Below, piece after piece: positions 21,836 through 31,494 of a stretch of DNA of 64,000 nucleotides. The stretch lies in the NCBI RefSeq assembly GCF_047675955.1, contig NC_132904.1:86805447-86869446 (forward strand), in the 5' to 3' direction. Position numbers and translations under genes: made by a program. Below the pieces are notes generated by a model, which did no database searches, was not told the origin of the DNA, and saw nothing but the letters and a program-made list of their open reading frames with translations. Position 1 is the stretch's first letter; each line of letters starts with the position of its first letter. Source of the DNA: Chlorocebus sabaeus. Lineage: Eukaryota; Chordata; Mammalia; Primates; Cercopithecidae.

Positions 21836-22744
21836 GAGACTTCAGAAACAATAGAGCAAGGCATTAATATATCACTAGTGGGGCCTCTCTAATTTCCCAC
21901 AGGATGAGAAAATCAATGATATTTATTTGGTCTCTTAATATAAAAGTATTAGAGACCTAAAGCGGGCCAAGCATTATACTATGACTAGATTATAGAAGTA
22001 AATTAAAGGTACATGCTCTTTCATTTGGCAAGGGGGTTTATGAGTATTGTATCCACAGGTAGAGGGAGGCTGAGAAAGTTTGGATTTGATAAAATTGGGT
22101 TGGAGGCTCTGCTACAAATATCTTTGTATCATCTTCAAAGTTGATGTGCCCTGGGAAAACCAAGTTTTCATGAAAAAGTAAGGTTTATAACTGAAACACT
22201 TTAAATCAGTAATGTTTGTACTTTTTTTTTTTTAACTCATGTTTGATGGTCATATGTGTTGTAAGCTTTTTTCAATCCCTGAGTGTTTCTGGCTTGATAG
22301 AGTAAGTAGCGTGGGTATTAGGGCAGGCTTATTAACATCCTCAGGTATGTGCTGAATATTCTCAATGTATTTGTCAGTATTAATGTTGTGAAATCAATAT
22401 CTGTGTGTATTCTGTACCACTTTCAATATTTCTCTTCTATATCTCCTATTAAGAAAAACATTTAAGAGAGCTACTTTTCCATCTTTATTCCTTTGTGGAT
22501 GGTAATATTTAAAGGGATTATTACAGATATTAAAATAAGTAGACTGAATATTGAATAAGTGAGAAAAGAGGTATTTATGAGATTTGTATGCTTCTGGCAT
22601 CCTCCTGGGATTTTTTTTGCCAATAGCATAGCCTGTAAATATTTAATATTTTCCAGATATTATCCTCAGAGCCCCAATCCATTAACTCAAGTGCATGCTA
22701 CAAAAACATATTTGTGTACTATTGACAGTACATGAAAAGAGGAA
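21836..22744. other. Mostly unassigned
   Basis: A weak antisense L2/MIR-like stretch near 21960-22040 (GGGCCAAGCATTATACTATG). The rest is AT-rich with no recognised feature. Confidence 0.4.
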
Positions 22745-22885
22745 GGAAAGAAAATGAAATGATTTTTCTATCAAGTACCATGATTTAGTCATTTCTGTGT
22801 TCTCTATGGGTTTAGCTCAGTGCTTGGCAATACTGGTAGGTGCTAAATTCAATTTTGTTGAAGTGAATGAGTGAGTAAATGAATA
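22745..22885 (+). mobile_element. L2 3' end fragment
   Basis: CTCAGTGCTTGGCAATACTG, GTAGGTGCTAAATTC and GAATGAGTGAGTAAATGAAT resemble the extreme L2 3' end. Confidence 0.65.
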
Positions 22886-24429
22886 TATTAACCATCATTT
22901 CATTTGAAGAGTGTAAAGCATAATAACCTTTTCTTTTGTGTCGGAGAATGTTTTCCACAAAGCCACCAGGATACCTGGTGCTATTCATCTATTTCAGAAA
23001 TGTTTCTTGTATACCAGTAGATGGCAGTCCTTCTTCACGTCCTATCTTTCTTTAAAAGAAAAAAAAAAGGATGAAAGAGATTGAAAAAGAGATGAAAATG
23101 GAAACAGATAAAGATAGATTTTTAAATTCAGCACATTGTGTTTATTTAATTTTTATGAATGGATTTTAAAAAATTAACTGTTAAGAAGCAGGGAAAGTTA
23201 AAATATGTCTTAAGTTAATTGGAAATAAACCATCAAACACAATTGACTTTGTGCTAGCTCATCAAATTTCATACCAATGAATTACATTTTGATTAAATGT
23301 CACTGTGTATTTCTTTCTGAAAATAAGCTTATCAATAGCCACATGGCCTGTGTGATTTTCAACGCAAATATCAGCCAGTTTCTTGCCAAGCTGGGCACTC
23401 AAATGATGCAGACTTCAGTTTTTTAAGTTTGGGGGCTCCACTTTGTTATCAGCCTGGTACCTTGGAGAGTATTTAGGGAAAGCCTCAAACTATTTTTATC
23501 TCCAAAATGTTTAAAATTTGTTGAGCAGCTCAGAATGCTGCAGATATCTGGACAATTGCATGCCCTAGCACTGAAGCATAGGATGGAAAACCGCCCCAAC
23601 AGGAGCTCATTATACATTTCCACAGAGATTCCCAATATGTGAAACACGCTGATGCATTCAAATTGCATCTCCACTACAGTAGTTGCTAGGGAGCAAACTG
23701 AGATCACCAATTTCATTTCCTTTAGAAAGTATCTTTATTTGAAACCTAAATCATGGGTTCCAGAATAATTTCCTCAACCTCTTCCCCTCATTACATTCAT
23801 CATTTTTCCATCTACTTCAGCCCTGTCACACTGACCCTACTCCAATGAGAAGAAACATGACTAAAGCCCAGGGAACAACTCAGAATTTCAAATACTGGGT
23901 TTAGTTTCCAGTGGATTTCTTTTTTGTATTCTTTTACTTAGTGTATTCTACAATTTGCCAACAGCTGAAAGAACCACAACCTTAAATTTGTTCTAATCTA
24001 CAGCCATTGTTAACTACAGAATTTAGGACATGATAAAAACACAGGTTCCTTGTATAGGGGTAGCTTCTCACATATTTCTCATGAAATGTATTTCTCTAAA
24101 AATAAATTGCTATGTGGATAGTTTGACTAACTTTATATTATACTCAGGCTCTGTATTTTTATTTTGCTTTAGTATTTTGGGGGATGTATAAAATCAACTA
24201 CATATACATACATACACACACAAAAATTACAAAAGACACAGCAAGACAGTTTTTTTTTTGCTATGATATGTATGTCTTCCTTTGACTTAACTGGAAATAA
24301 CATTCAGAATGCACACAATTCAACCACTGAAGCTACATACTTAATAACTTCTAATGTTTGTGTATGTGTTTCCCCATTAGGCTTTGAAACAGATGAGGGC
24401 AGAAAAGCTTTCACATTAATTTATTTATG
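22886..24429. other. Low-repeat block, 1.5 kb, unassigned
   Basis: No transposon recognised over most of it, and base composition is slightly more balanced at 23330-23900. The longest frame is 97 aa on the minus strand at 23423-23716, with no domain I recognise and no splice context that I trust. A short CA/TACA-rich tract lies at 24200-24222. It contains the CTCF-core-like motif at 23014-23027. A candidate for non-repeat single-copy sequence. Confidence 0.5.
23014..23027 (+). promoter_or_regulatory. CTCF core-like motif
   Basis: CCAGTAGATGGCAG fits the degenerate CTCF core (CCASYAGRKGGCRS) at all 14 positions. It lies outside recognised repeats. The sequence alone cannot show occupancy. Confidence 0.4.
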
Positions 24430-25650
24430 CAATCTTGCTTTTACTAATCATTTATTACATGCTTAACATATGACAAACTGGGGATAAAATAATAAGACAA
24501 AGACTCTGTCTTTATGAAACTTAAAGTATGTAAAGGTAAAACAGACACATGAAAAATAAGGCTAGTATATCAGACTCCATGATGAAAATATTAATTGGCT
24601 ATAGTGAAGGAGCAAAATATAATGAGAGTGTTTCTATATATGGGGAGGGAAGGAGGTATGATGGAAAGCTTTACTAGAGAGAGACTTGAACTCTTGAGTT
24701 CATTAGGTCAACTTTGAGGTAGAATTTTCTACACAGAAGGACGAATATGAGAATTACAGAAGGTTATACATAGCATGTTTTATTTGAAAACTGAAATTAG
24801 TTGATGTGGAGTAGTACAAAAGATAGATCTCTAAATGTAGGGATGTGGTCAAGGAAGCTTTGCACATCATATCAAGGAATTTGAACTTTATTGTTTGGGT
24901 ACTTGGAGTCAGTCAGAAATATGTTTTATGTAGGACTCTGAGAAGATCTCATTTACCTTTTTGAAATTTCACTCTGTCAGAGGTGTAATGGATAGGCTGA
25001 GGAGTAGGAATTTGGCAACAACATTAGCTTGGAGACTGCAGTATTTTAGGCAAGAGATAATGAGGGGCCTGAGTTCAGTAGAGTAAGATGAATCCAGAAG
25101 AAACAATAACAAGCTGAGTCTTATATAGGTTTAGATTGAGGTGCTCGTTGGGCTTCTGTAGAAGAGACAAATGACAGCATTTGTTATCAAGGGAAAGCTC
25201 TAAATTAGAACTGTGGCCTTGGGATTTGTCAGCATATGAGTGGTAACTGAAACCTTGGATATGTATGAGATCACCTAGTGAGGATAAGAAAAGAAAAAAG
25301 AAGAAAGGACAAGACATTGAAAAATGTAGCATTTGAGGTATAAGTGAGATAAAAAGGAGCTCTGAGATTAAAAATATAAAAATAGCAGGAACAGAAGGAG
25401 GATAGAATGGACATAGAGAAACCAAAGTAGGAACAAGCAGTCAACATGTCAAATGCGGCAAAGAGGCACAGTAGGGTAAATATCGACTGGAGTCCATTAA
25501 ATTTGGCAATTGGGAAGTAATAAGGATCTTTTCCAGAATGGTTTATATAGAGCGTTAGGTTAGAAGTCAGATGATTGAAGGTTGGAAAGGAATGGGAAGA
25601 GAGAAGGAAGAGGAGCTAAATACATAGATTTTTCTTTCAAAGAGTTTCTG
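24430..25650 (-). mobile_element. Long antisense L2 fragment
   Basis: Antisense L2 blocks in order: TTATTACATGCTTAACATAT at the L2 3' end, GACTCTGTCTTTATGAAACT, AAGGAATTTGAACTTTATTG, AGTATTTTAGGCAAGAGATA, ATTTGTCAGCATATGAGTGG, GATCACCTAGTGAGGATAAG and ACATGTCAAATGCGGCAAAG. About 1.2 kb, one of the longest L2 remnants here. Frames such as 25075-25425 are chance. Confidence 0.8.
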
Positions 25651-26582
25651 TATGAAGAGAAGAAGAAAGAACTATCACTAGCATGTAGCACAGGACCTAG
25701 CACTGAGTGGGTGTTAATATACACTTATGAAATTGAATTTATCAAGTACAATTTGTCATCACTACAATGTATTACTACATCACACTACAAAGTGTGATCC
25801 ATGTAACACCCAGAAATATTCGTGTTCTATACTGATATGAGTTTTAGGATGCAAACCTGTATAATCAGGTAAAACAGCTAGTGTGTAGTTTAGTGAAAGG
25901 TTAAACCTTACGGTCTTGTAAGGGGAAACAAAGTGGAATTTATAGCTCTACCTTGAAGAATTCTCTTCAAGCTCACCAGATAGATGGGGTTTTTCCTTGT
26001 TTTAGTTTGGTGCTACAGGTTGTGAGCAGGATAATTCCATGGGCCATCTAAAGCAGGACTGAGGATGTGAAGACTAGCTGAAAGTGAAGAGGAACTATTA
26101 ACTCATACATTGTGAGAACTGGGAGTTTTCAGAGATCATCTGACTACAAGTTATTCAAAACTTTATTTTTGTTTTCTTAATGGAATCTCCTTTTACCAAA
26201 CACATTAGTATGTGTAATCCAAATATATGATACTGACAAAAGTGTAAGACTATAAATTTATGTTATATATTTATTTTTATAACTTAAATATTTTGAACAT
26301 AATAAAACAATGAGTCTGCTTTGATGAACACAGTGTCTAAAATTCTAAATTTGGTTGCTAGAGATGACAGTTGCAATTACATTAGCCTCAGTATCCAATT
26401 TATTTCTGTATTTTGCTTTGTTGGTACTGTTCAGAGAAAATCCTGAATCTTACAAGTTAATTTTTAAAAATACTAACTACTTTTAAAAACAGATTATTAT
26501 GAAATCTTAGGAGAGTCATCAAATAAACTATCAAGAATGATAGGGACTCTTCATGTTTGTCTATTCATCCATGGTCATAATT
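25651..26582. other. Mostly unassigned, with an L2/MIR 3' scrap
   Basis: 25680-25735 (GGACCTAGCACTGAGTGGG then a TTAATA stretch) looks like a short L2 or MIR 3' end. The remainder shows nothing I recognise. Confidence 0.4.
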
Positions 26583-26595
26583 AAGACTATTAAGA

Positions 26596-26893
26596 GGCAG
26601 GGTGCGGTGGCTCATACCTGTAATCCCAACATTTTGGGAGGCCAAGGCGGACGGATCACGAGGTTGGGAGATTGAGACCATCCTGTCTAACACGGTGAGA
26701 CCCTGTCTCTACTAAAAATACAAAAAAAAATTAGCCAGGTGTGGTGGCGGGCGCCTGTAGTTCCAGCTACTCGGGAGGCTGAGGTGATAGAATGGCGTGA
26801 ACCCGAGAGGCGGAGCTTGTAGTGAGCCGAGATCGTGCCACTGCACTCCAGCCCAGGCGACAGAGCAGTACTCCACCTCAAAAAAAGAGAAAA
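26596..26893 (+). mobile_element. AluY
   Basis: Full-length Alu starting GGCAGGGTGCGGTGGCTC, with AluY-like GAGATTGAGACCATCCTGTC. Perfect 13-bp target duplication AAGACTATTAAGA at 26583-26595 and 26894-26906. The 74-aa minus frame here is an Alu artefact. Confidence 0.96.
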
Positions 26894-26984
26894 AAGACTA
26901 TTAAGAAGCACCTCCGAAATGTATTACAATTTGAGGTTTAGATTTAACTTAATAAAGATTCACCCTTATGAAATTTTTTTTTAC

Positions 26985-27320
26985 AAATAATTATTATTTA
27001 TTGAATGATTATTCTACAATGGAATACATATACAAATATGAATGAAGACTCAGTCTGTGTCTTTAAGACAGAAATTTACAATAAAAATGGAAAATTAAAC
27101 ATATAGAAGCAATAAAAAATGTGGAATGACAGAAGCATGCAATAATGTAAAGGCTACAGTGGAGAAACAAAAAAGAAAGCAGATCTGAGACCGCAGAAGA
27201 GAATTATACGCAGCTTTAGAGAGGTGACACTTGTACTGTTGTGAAGAGTGTATAGGTGTTTACTAGGTTGAGAAAGTTAGAATATTAGTAGGTGATAAAA
27301 GATATTTTGTGTAAGTGATT
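26985..27320 (-). mobile_element. Antisense L2 fragment
   Basis: TTATTTATTGAATGATTATT, GACTCAGTCTGTGTCTTTAA, and an AGGTGACACTTGTACTG block match antisense L2, diverged. Confidence 0.6.
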
Positions 27321-27430
27321 GCAGAAGTCTTCCATTATATAACAATTGCTGGTATTCTTGTCAGATATACAAAAGCGAATCAACAAGCAACCAATTCTTA
27401 TACAGTAATCATAAGCCCATACATAGTATG

Positions 27431-27715
27431 GGCCAGGTGCGGTGGCTCACGCCTGTAATCCCAGCACTTTGGGAGGCGGAGGCGGGTGGATCACGAGGTC
27501 AGGAGATCGAGACCATCCTGGCTAACATGGTGAAACCCCATCTCTACTAAAAAAAAATCCAAAAAAATTAGCCGGGCATGGTGGCAGGTGCCTGTAGTCC
27601 CAGCTACTGGTGAGGCTGAGGCAGGAGAATGGCGTGAACCCGGGAGGCGGACATTGCAGTGAGCCGAGATCGCGCTACTGCACTCCAGCCTGGGCGACAG
27701 AGTGAGACTCCATGT

Positions 27716-27748
<33 letters not shown>
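27431..27748 (+). mobile_element. AluY with a long A-tail
   Basis: Starts GGCCAGGTGCGGTGGCTCAC; has AluY-like GAGATCGAGACCATCCTGGC; ends in an A-run of 32 (27717-27748) that passes straight into a TA microsatellite. Low divergence, so one of the younger insertions. Confidence 0.95.

Positions 27749-27790
<42 letters not shown>
27749..27790. repeat. (TA)21 microsatellite
   Basis: 42 bp of pure TA directly after the A32 tail of the AluY. Likely length-polymorphic. The frame at 27491-27796 is an artefact of this tract and the Alu. Confidence 0.97.
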
Positions 27791-27792
<2 letters not shown>

Positions 27793-27929
27793 CCAATATG
27801 ATGTAGTATGCATTTACTTGTACAGATTATAGAGGGAGCTCAAAAATTTCTGGAAAATGAAATTAACAGATAAAAATTAAAACAAATCTTAAATGTTCTC
27901 AGCATAAGATTCATCAGGCTCAAGAAATG

Positions 27930-29240
27930 ATGATGCCAGCTATTTAGTCCCTACCTAGAAAACTGAGTCTTGGAACCTAACTATGTCAATGCAGTCTTTT
28001 TTACATTATTAAATAAAGAAAAACGGATGATCTTTTTAGGTTTTTTAAGATTAGGAAACAAAAAGAAGTCAGAATGAGCCAAATCAGTACTGTAAAGTAG
28101 ATCTCTAATGATTTCTCATTAAAAATCTCACAAAATTGCTATTGTTTCATGAAAAGAATGAGCAGAAGCATTGTCAGGATGGAAAAGGATACTCTGATGA
28201 AATTTTCCCAAATATTTTTCTGCTACACTTATATCTAAGTTTCTGAAAACACTCTTATAATAAGCAAATGTTATCATTCTTTGACCCTCTGGAGAGCAAC
28301 AAGCAAAATGCCCTGAGCATCCAAAAACACTGTTGCCATGACTTTTGCTCTTGACCAGCCTGCCTGTGCTTTGACTGGACCACTTCCACTTCTTGGGCCC
28401 CATTGCTTTGATTGTGCTTTGTCTTGGGGATCATACTGGTAAAGCCATGTTTCATCTCCTGTTATGATTCTTCAATGAAATGTGATACGGTTTGACTCTG
28501 TGTCCCCGCCCAAATCTCACCTTGAATTGTAATAATCCCCACATGTCATGGGAGGGACCCAATGGGAGGTAATGAAATCATGGTGGTGACCTTTCCTATG
28601 CTGTGCTTGTGACAGTGAATGAGTTTCATGAGGTCTGATGGTTTTATAAACCCTGCACATACTTTCTTGCCTGCTGCCATGTAAGATGTGACTTTGCTCC
28701 TCATTCGCCTTCAGTGAATCAACTAAACCTCTTTCCTTTATAAATTACTCAGTCTCAGGTATGTCTTTATTAGCAGCATGAGAACAGACTATACAGAATG
28801 CTGGATCTTGATCTCATTTGTTTAAAATTTCCATTGAAAGCTCTGCTCTTACCTCCAAATCATCTGGGTACAAAGGTTTTGGCACCTATCAAGTGGAAAC
28901 TCAGCTCAACTTTAATCTTACAGTCAGAATTGTATGAGTGGAACTAGTTGAGATGTCTATGGTGTTGGCTATTGTTTCTGCGGTTAATTGTTGGTCCTCT
29001 TCAAATAGGGCACAGACAGGATAAACTTTTTTTTCTTGAAATGTTGATGGTCTGCCACTTTGGGCTTTATTGTCAACATCATTTTGTCCCTTCTTACAAG
29101 TTATCCATTTGTAAACTGTTGATTTCTTTGGGGGCATTTTCCCTATAAGCTTTTTGTGAAAAAAGCATTAATGATTTCACCATTTTTCCATTCATGCTTT
29201 ACCATAAATTTGATATTTGTTTTAGCAGATTTCATGTTGC
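27930..29240 (-). pseudogene. Mariner transposase pseudogene (Hsmar2-like)
   Basis: The N-terminal DNA-binding part reads at 28901-29137 (TVYKWITCKKGQNDVDNKAQSGRPS, then LTAETIANTIDIS, a helix-turn-helix). The catalytic part reads leftward of the LTR: GDETW at about 28449-28463 holds the first catalytic Asp, and HPDNASAH within 28128-28403 holds the second. The THE1-type LTR is inserted a few codons upstream of the GDETW motif. Frameshifts are also present (two overlapping frames at 28128-28403 and 28255-28455). Both borders are approximate. Confidence 0.85.
28483..28795 (+). mobile_element. Solo THE1/MST-type LTR inside the mariner
   Basis: Starts TGATACGGTTTGACTCTGTG, contains CATGTCATGGGAGGGACCCA, ends AGAACAGACTATACA. 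It is shorter than a full THE1 LTR, with losses before the 3' third. Flanking AAATG (28478-28482) and GAATG (28796-28800) are a 5-bp target duplication with one difference, as expected for MaLR. Confidence 0.92.
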
Positions 29241-29360
29241 TCTCACAGGGGCTCTTTCAAACTGATGTCTTAACTTTCATAGTGCTGTAAAGAAGATCCT
29301 GTTCAGCCATGTTATAACAACTTAGTATAAGCTGATTTTGGTGCAAAATTTTTGAAATCC

Positions 29361-29452
29361 TGTCTTTGTCTTTCTTTGTCTTTCATTCTCTTTCTCTTTC
29401 TTTCTCTTTCTTTCTCTTTCTCTCTCTCTTTCTCTCTTTCTTTCTCTTTCTT
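29361..29452. repeat. CTTT/CTCT-rich microsatellite (expanded Alu tail)
   Basis: About 92 bp of CTTT, CTTTT and CT units on the plus strand, directly at the 3' end of the minus-strand Alu, so it is a mutated and expanded A-tail (GAAA on the Alu strand). The 60-aa frame over it is low complexity. Confidence 0.93.
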
Positions 29453-29736
29453 TCAAATCTTGCTCTGCTATCTAGGCTGGAGTGCAGTGGCTGATCTCAG
29501 CTCACTGCAACCTCTGCCTCCCCGGCTCAAGTGATTCTCCTGTCTCAGTCTTTTGAGTAGCTGGGATTGCAGGTGCCTGCTATCATGCCCAGCTATTTTT
29601 TTAAAAAAATTATTTTTAGTAGAGATGGGGTTTCACCATGTTGACCAGGCTGGTCTCGAACTCCTGACTTCAAGTGACTTGCCAACCTCAGCCTCCTAAA
29701 GTGCTGGAATTACAAGTGTGGACCACCCTGCTCAGC
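29453..29736 (-). mobile_element. Alu (AluS-like) in the mariner
   Basis: AAATCTTGCTCTGCTATCTAGG, then GGCTCAAGTGATTCTCCTG and CACCATGTTGACCAGGCTGG, ending CACCCTGCTCAGC. Complete antisense Alu with scattered changes. Confidence 0.92.
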
Positions 29737-29791
29737 TTCATGCATAGTTTTTTCATAGTGTGTTTTCCATGAACCTTTTTAAGACCCCTTA

Positions 29792-30109
29792 TACTACACC
29801 ATAAGGAAAACAGACCAAGCAGGAATACTCAAGTCCGATGGTTTGAGTATGTTGCTGAGTGCTTTAGTAGAATAATCTACATGTGAACAGTCATACAGAC
29901 CTGAATTTAAAAAGCCAGTGTCACAGTACAAGCATTATATATACCTAATGATATATTTACATTAAGTTCAGATATATTAAATATGAGAACAGATTAATCT
30001 TCATTTTCAAAGTTTATACAAAAACACATTACTACACTGGAGATCAGCAACAAGTGAAACTTTGGCTTGTAACATATTTTCATGTTTGCTTTTTCATTCC
30101 TCATTTATT
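29792..30109. other. Unassigned
   Basis: AT-rich, nothing recognised between mariner and L1M. Confidence 0.4.
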
Positions 30110-30640
30110 TTAAGTATTTTAAAATACACTTACACATTTAAAGAGATATTTGTACACCTATGTTTATGGCAGTATTATTCACAATAGCCGAAGAGTGGAA
30201 ACAACTCCAATTTCTAACAGTGGATGAATAAACAAAATGTTGTACATACATACAACGGAATATTATTCACCCTTAAATGGGAAGGACATTCTGACTCATG
30301 CTACAACATGGATTAATCTTAAGGACATTATGCTAAATGAAATAAGCCAATCATAAAAAGACAAATACTTTATGATTCCACTTATGTGAGGTACTAGAGT
30401 AGTCAATACAAATAGAAACAAAATAGAATATTTACCAGAGGCTGAGGATGACGGGAAATAGGGTGTTGTTGTTTAATGGTTATAGTTTCACTTTTGCAAG
30501 ATGAAAAAGTTTTGGAGATTGGTGCCCAGCAGCATGAATATATTTAACACTACTGAACTATACACTTAAAATGGTTAAGTTGGTAAATTTTATGTTCTGT
30601 GTATTTTATCATAACTAAAAATAAAAATATATTTAAATTA
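30110..30640 (+). mobile_element. L1M 3' end fragment
   Basis: Conserved L1M blocks: TATGGCAGTATTATTCACAATAG, ACATGGATTAATCTTAAGGA, GATTCCACTTATGTGAGGTA and TGAACTATACACTTAAAATGG, ending A-rich. ORF2 C-terminus and 3' UTR of an old L1; no open frame. Confidence 0.85.
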
Positions 30641-31265
30641 AATTTGTATAAACATTTATGAAATCCTGGCAGCTTCTCTGGAATACAATTTGAAAGCCAC
30701 TGATTTCATTTCATCAGTTTAGACATGAAACTAATGTAGAATACTTGACCATTCTGTCCATGTGTATCAAGAATTTCTAGAACTCTTTTCAGTGTTTTCC
30801 ATAATAAAATGCTTTCTTTTTATCTCACCTTGTCATCTGGGAAGTCCACTACCAGCACTCTTACACATAAAGAAATGAGTACCCATTATATTTGTTGATC
30901 TTTTCTTTGTTCTATCAGATGAAAAAAAATTGTATTTGATCTTTTATTTTAAAAAGCCAGAAAAATGCAGCCTCCAAATATGCATTTAGATTTAAGAAAT
31001 ATATTAATTTATTTCCATATCAATAATTTAAACAAATGAGTCTCTTTTTTAAACTGGGTGGCAGGGGGGCAGGTGGGTGGGAATCATTGCGTTCACTGGG
31101 TGCTACTACTTTGAAACTGAAAGAATTAAAATTTGTTAACTTCTTCAATAATTACCAATTCCTTATCAAGCCTTCTTAATCATTGAAAATATATAATCAG
31201 AATATTTTGACCTATGTTTTGTGATCCATCGTTCTTTAAAAGTGTACTAAATTTAATAACAGAAT
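30641..31265. other. Unassigned AT-rich sequence with one G-rich tract
   Basis: No repeat family recognised. It holds the G-rich tract at 31056-31081 noted separately. Confidence 0.45.
31056..31081 (+). other. Putative G-quadruplex motif
   Basis: Four G-runs of at least three (GGG, GGGGGG, GGG, GGG) with loops of 5, 5 and 1 bases fit the standard G3+N1-7 pattern. It stands in AT-rich non-repeat sequence. Confidence 0.6.
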
Positions 31266-31494
31266 TATTAATGTAGATTTTTATTATTATACTTTAAATT
31301 CTGGAGTACATATGCATAATGTGCAGGTTTGTTACATAGGTATACACATGCCATGATGGTTTGCTGTACCCATCAACTTGTCATCTACATTAGGTATTTC
31401 TTCTAATGCTATCCCTCCCTTAGCACCTCACCCCACAACAGACCCCAGTGTGTGACATTCCCCTCCCTGTGTCCATGTGTTCTCATTGTTCAAC

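Larger units (their letters stand above)
27832..29789 (-). mobile_element. Hsmar2-type mariner transposon, nearly complete
   Basis: Left end GAGGGAGCTCAAAAATTTCTGG preceded by TA (27830-27831). The right end at about 29763-29789 (TTTTCCATGAACCTTTTTAAG then ACCCCT) is its inverse and is followed by TA (29790-29791). Without the LTR at 28483-28795 and the Alu with its CTTT tail (29361-29736), about 1.27 kb remains, the size of a complete mariner. The encoded protein resembles Hsmar2, not Hsmar1/SETMAR. Tc1/mariner elements insert at TA. Confidence 0.9.

Noticed and set aside
23423..23716. 97-codon minus-strand frame in low-repeat sequence
   Set aside because: No domain, no plausible promoter, no splice context that I trust; a frame of this length is expected by chance in 64 kb.
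27491..27796. 101-codon minus frame starting with alternating I/Y residues
   Set aside because: It is the translation of the TA microsatellite, the A-tail and an antisense Alu.
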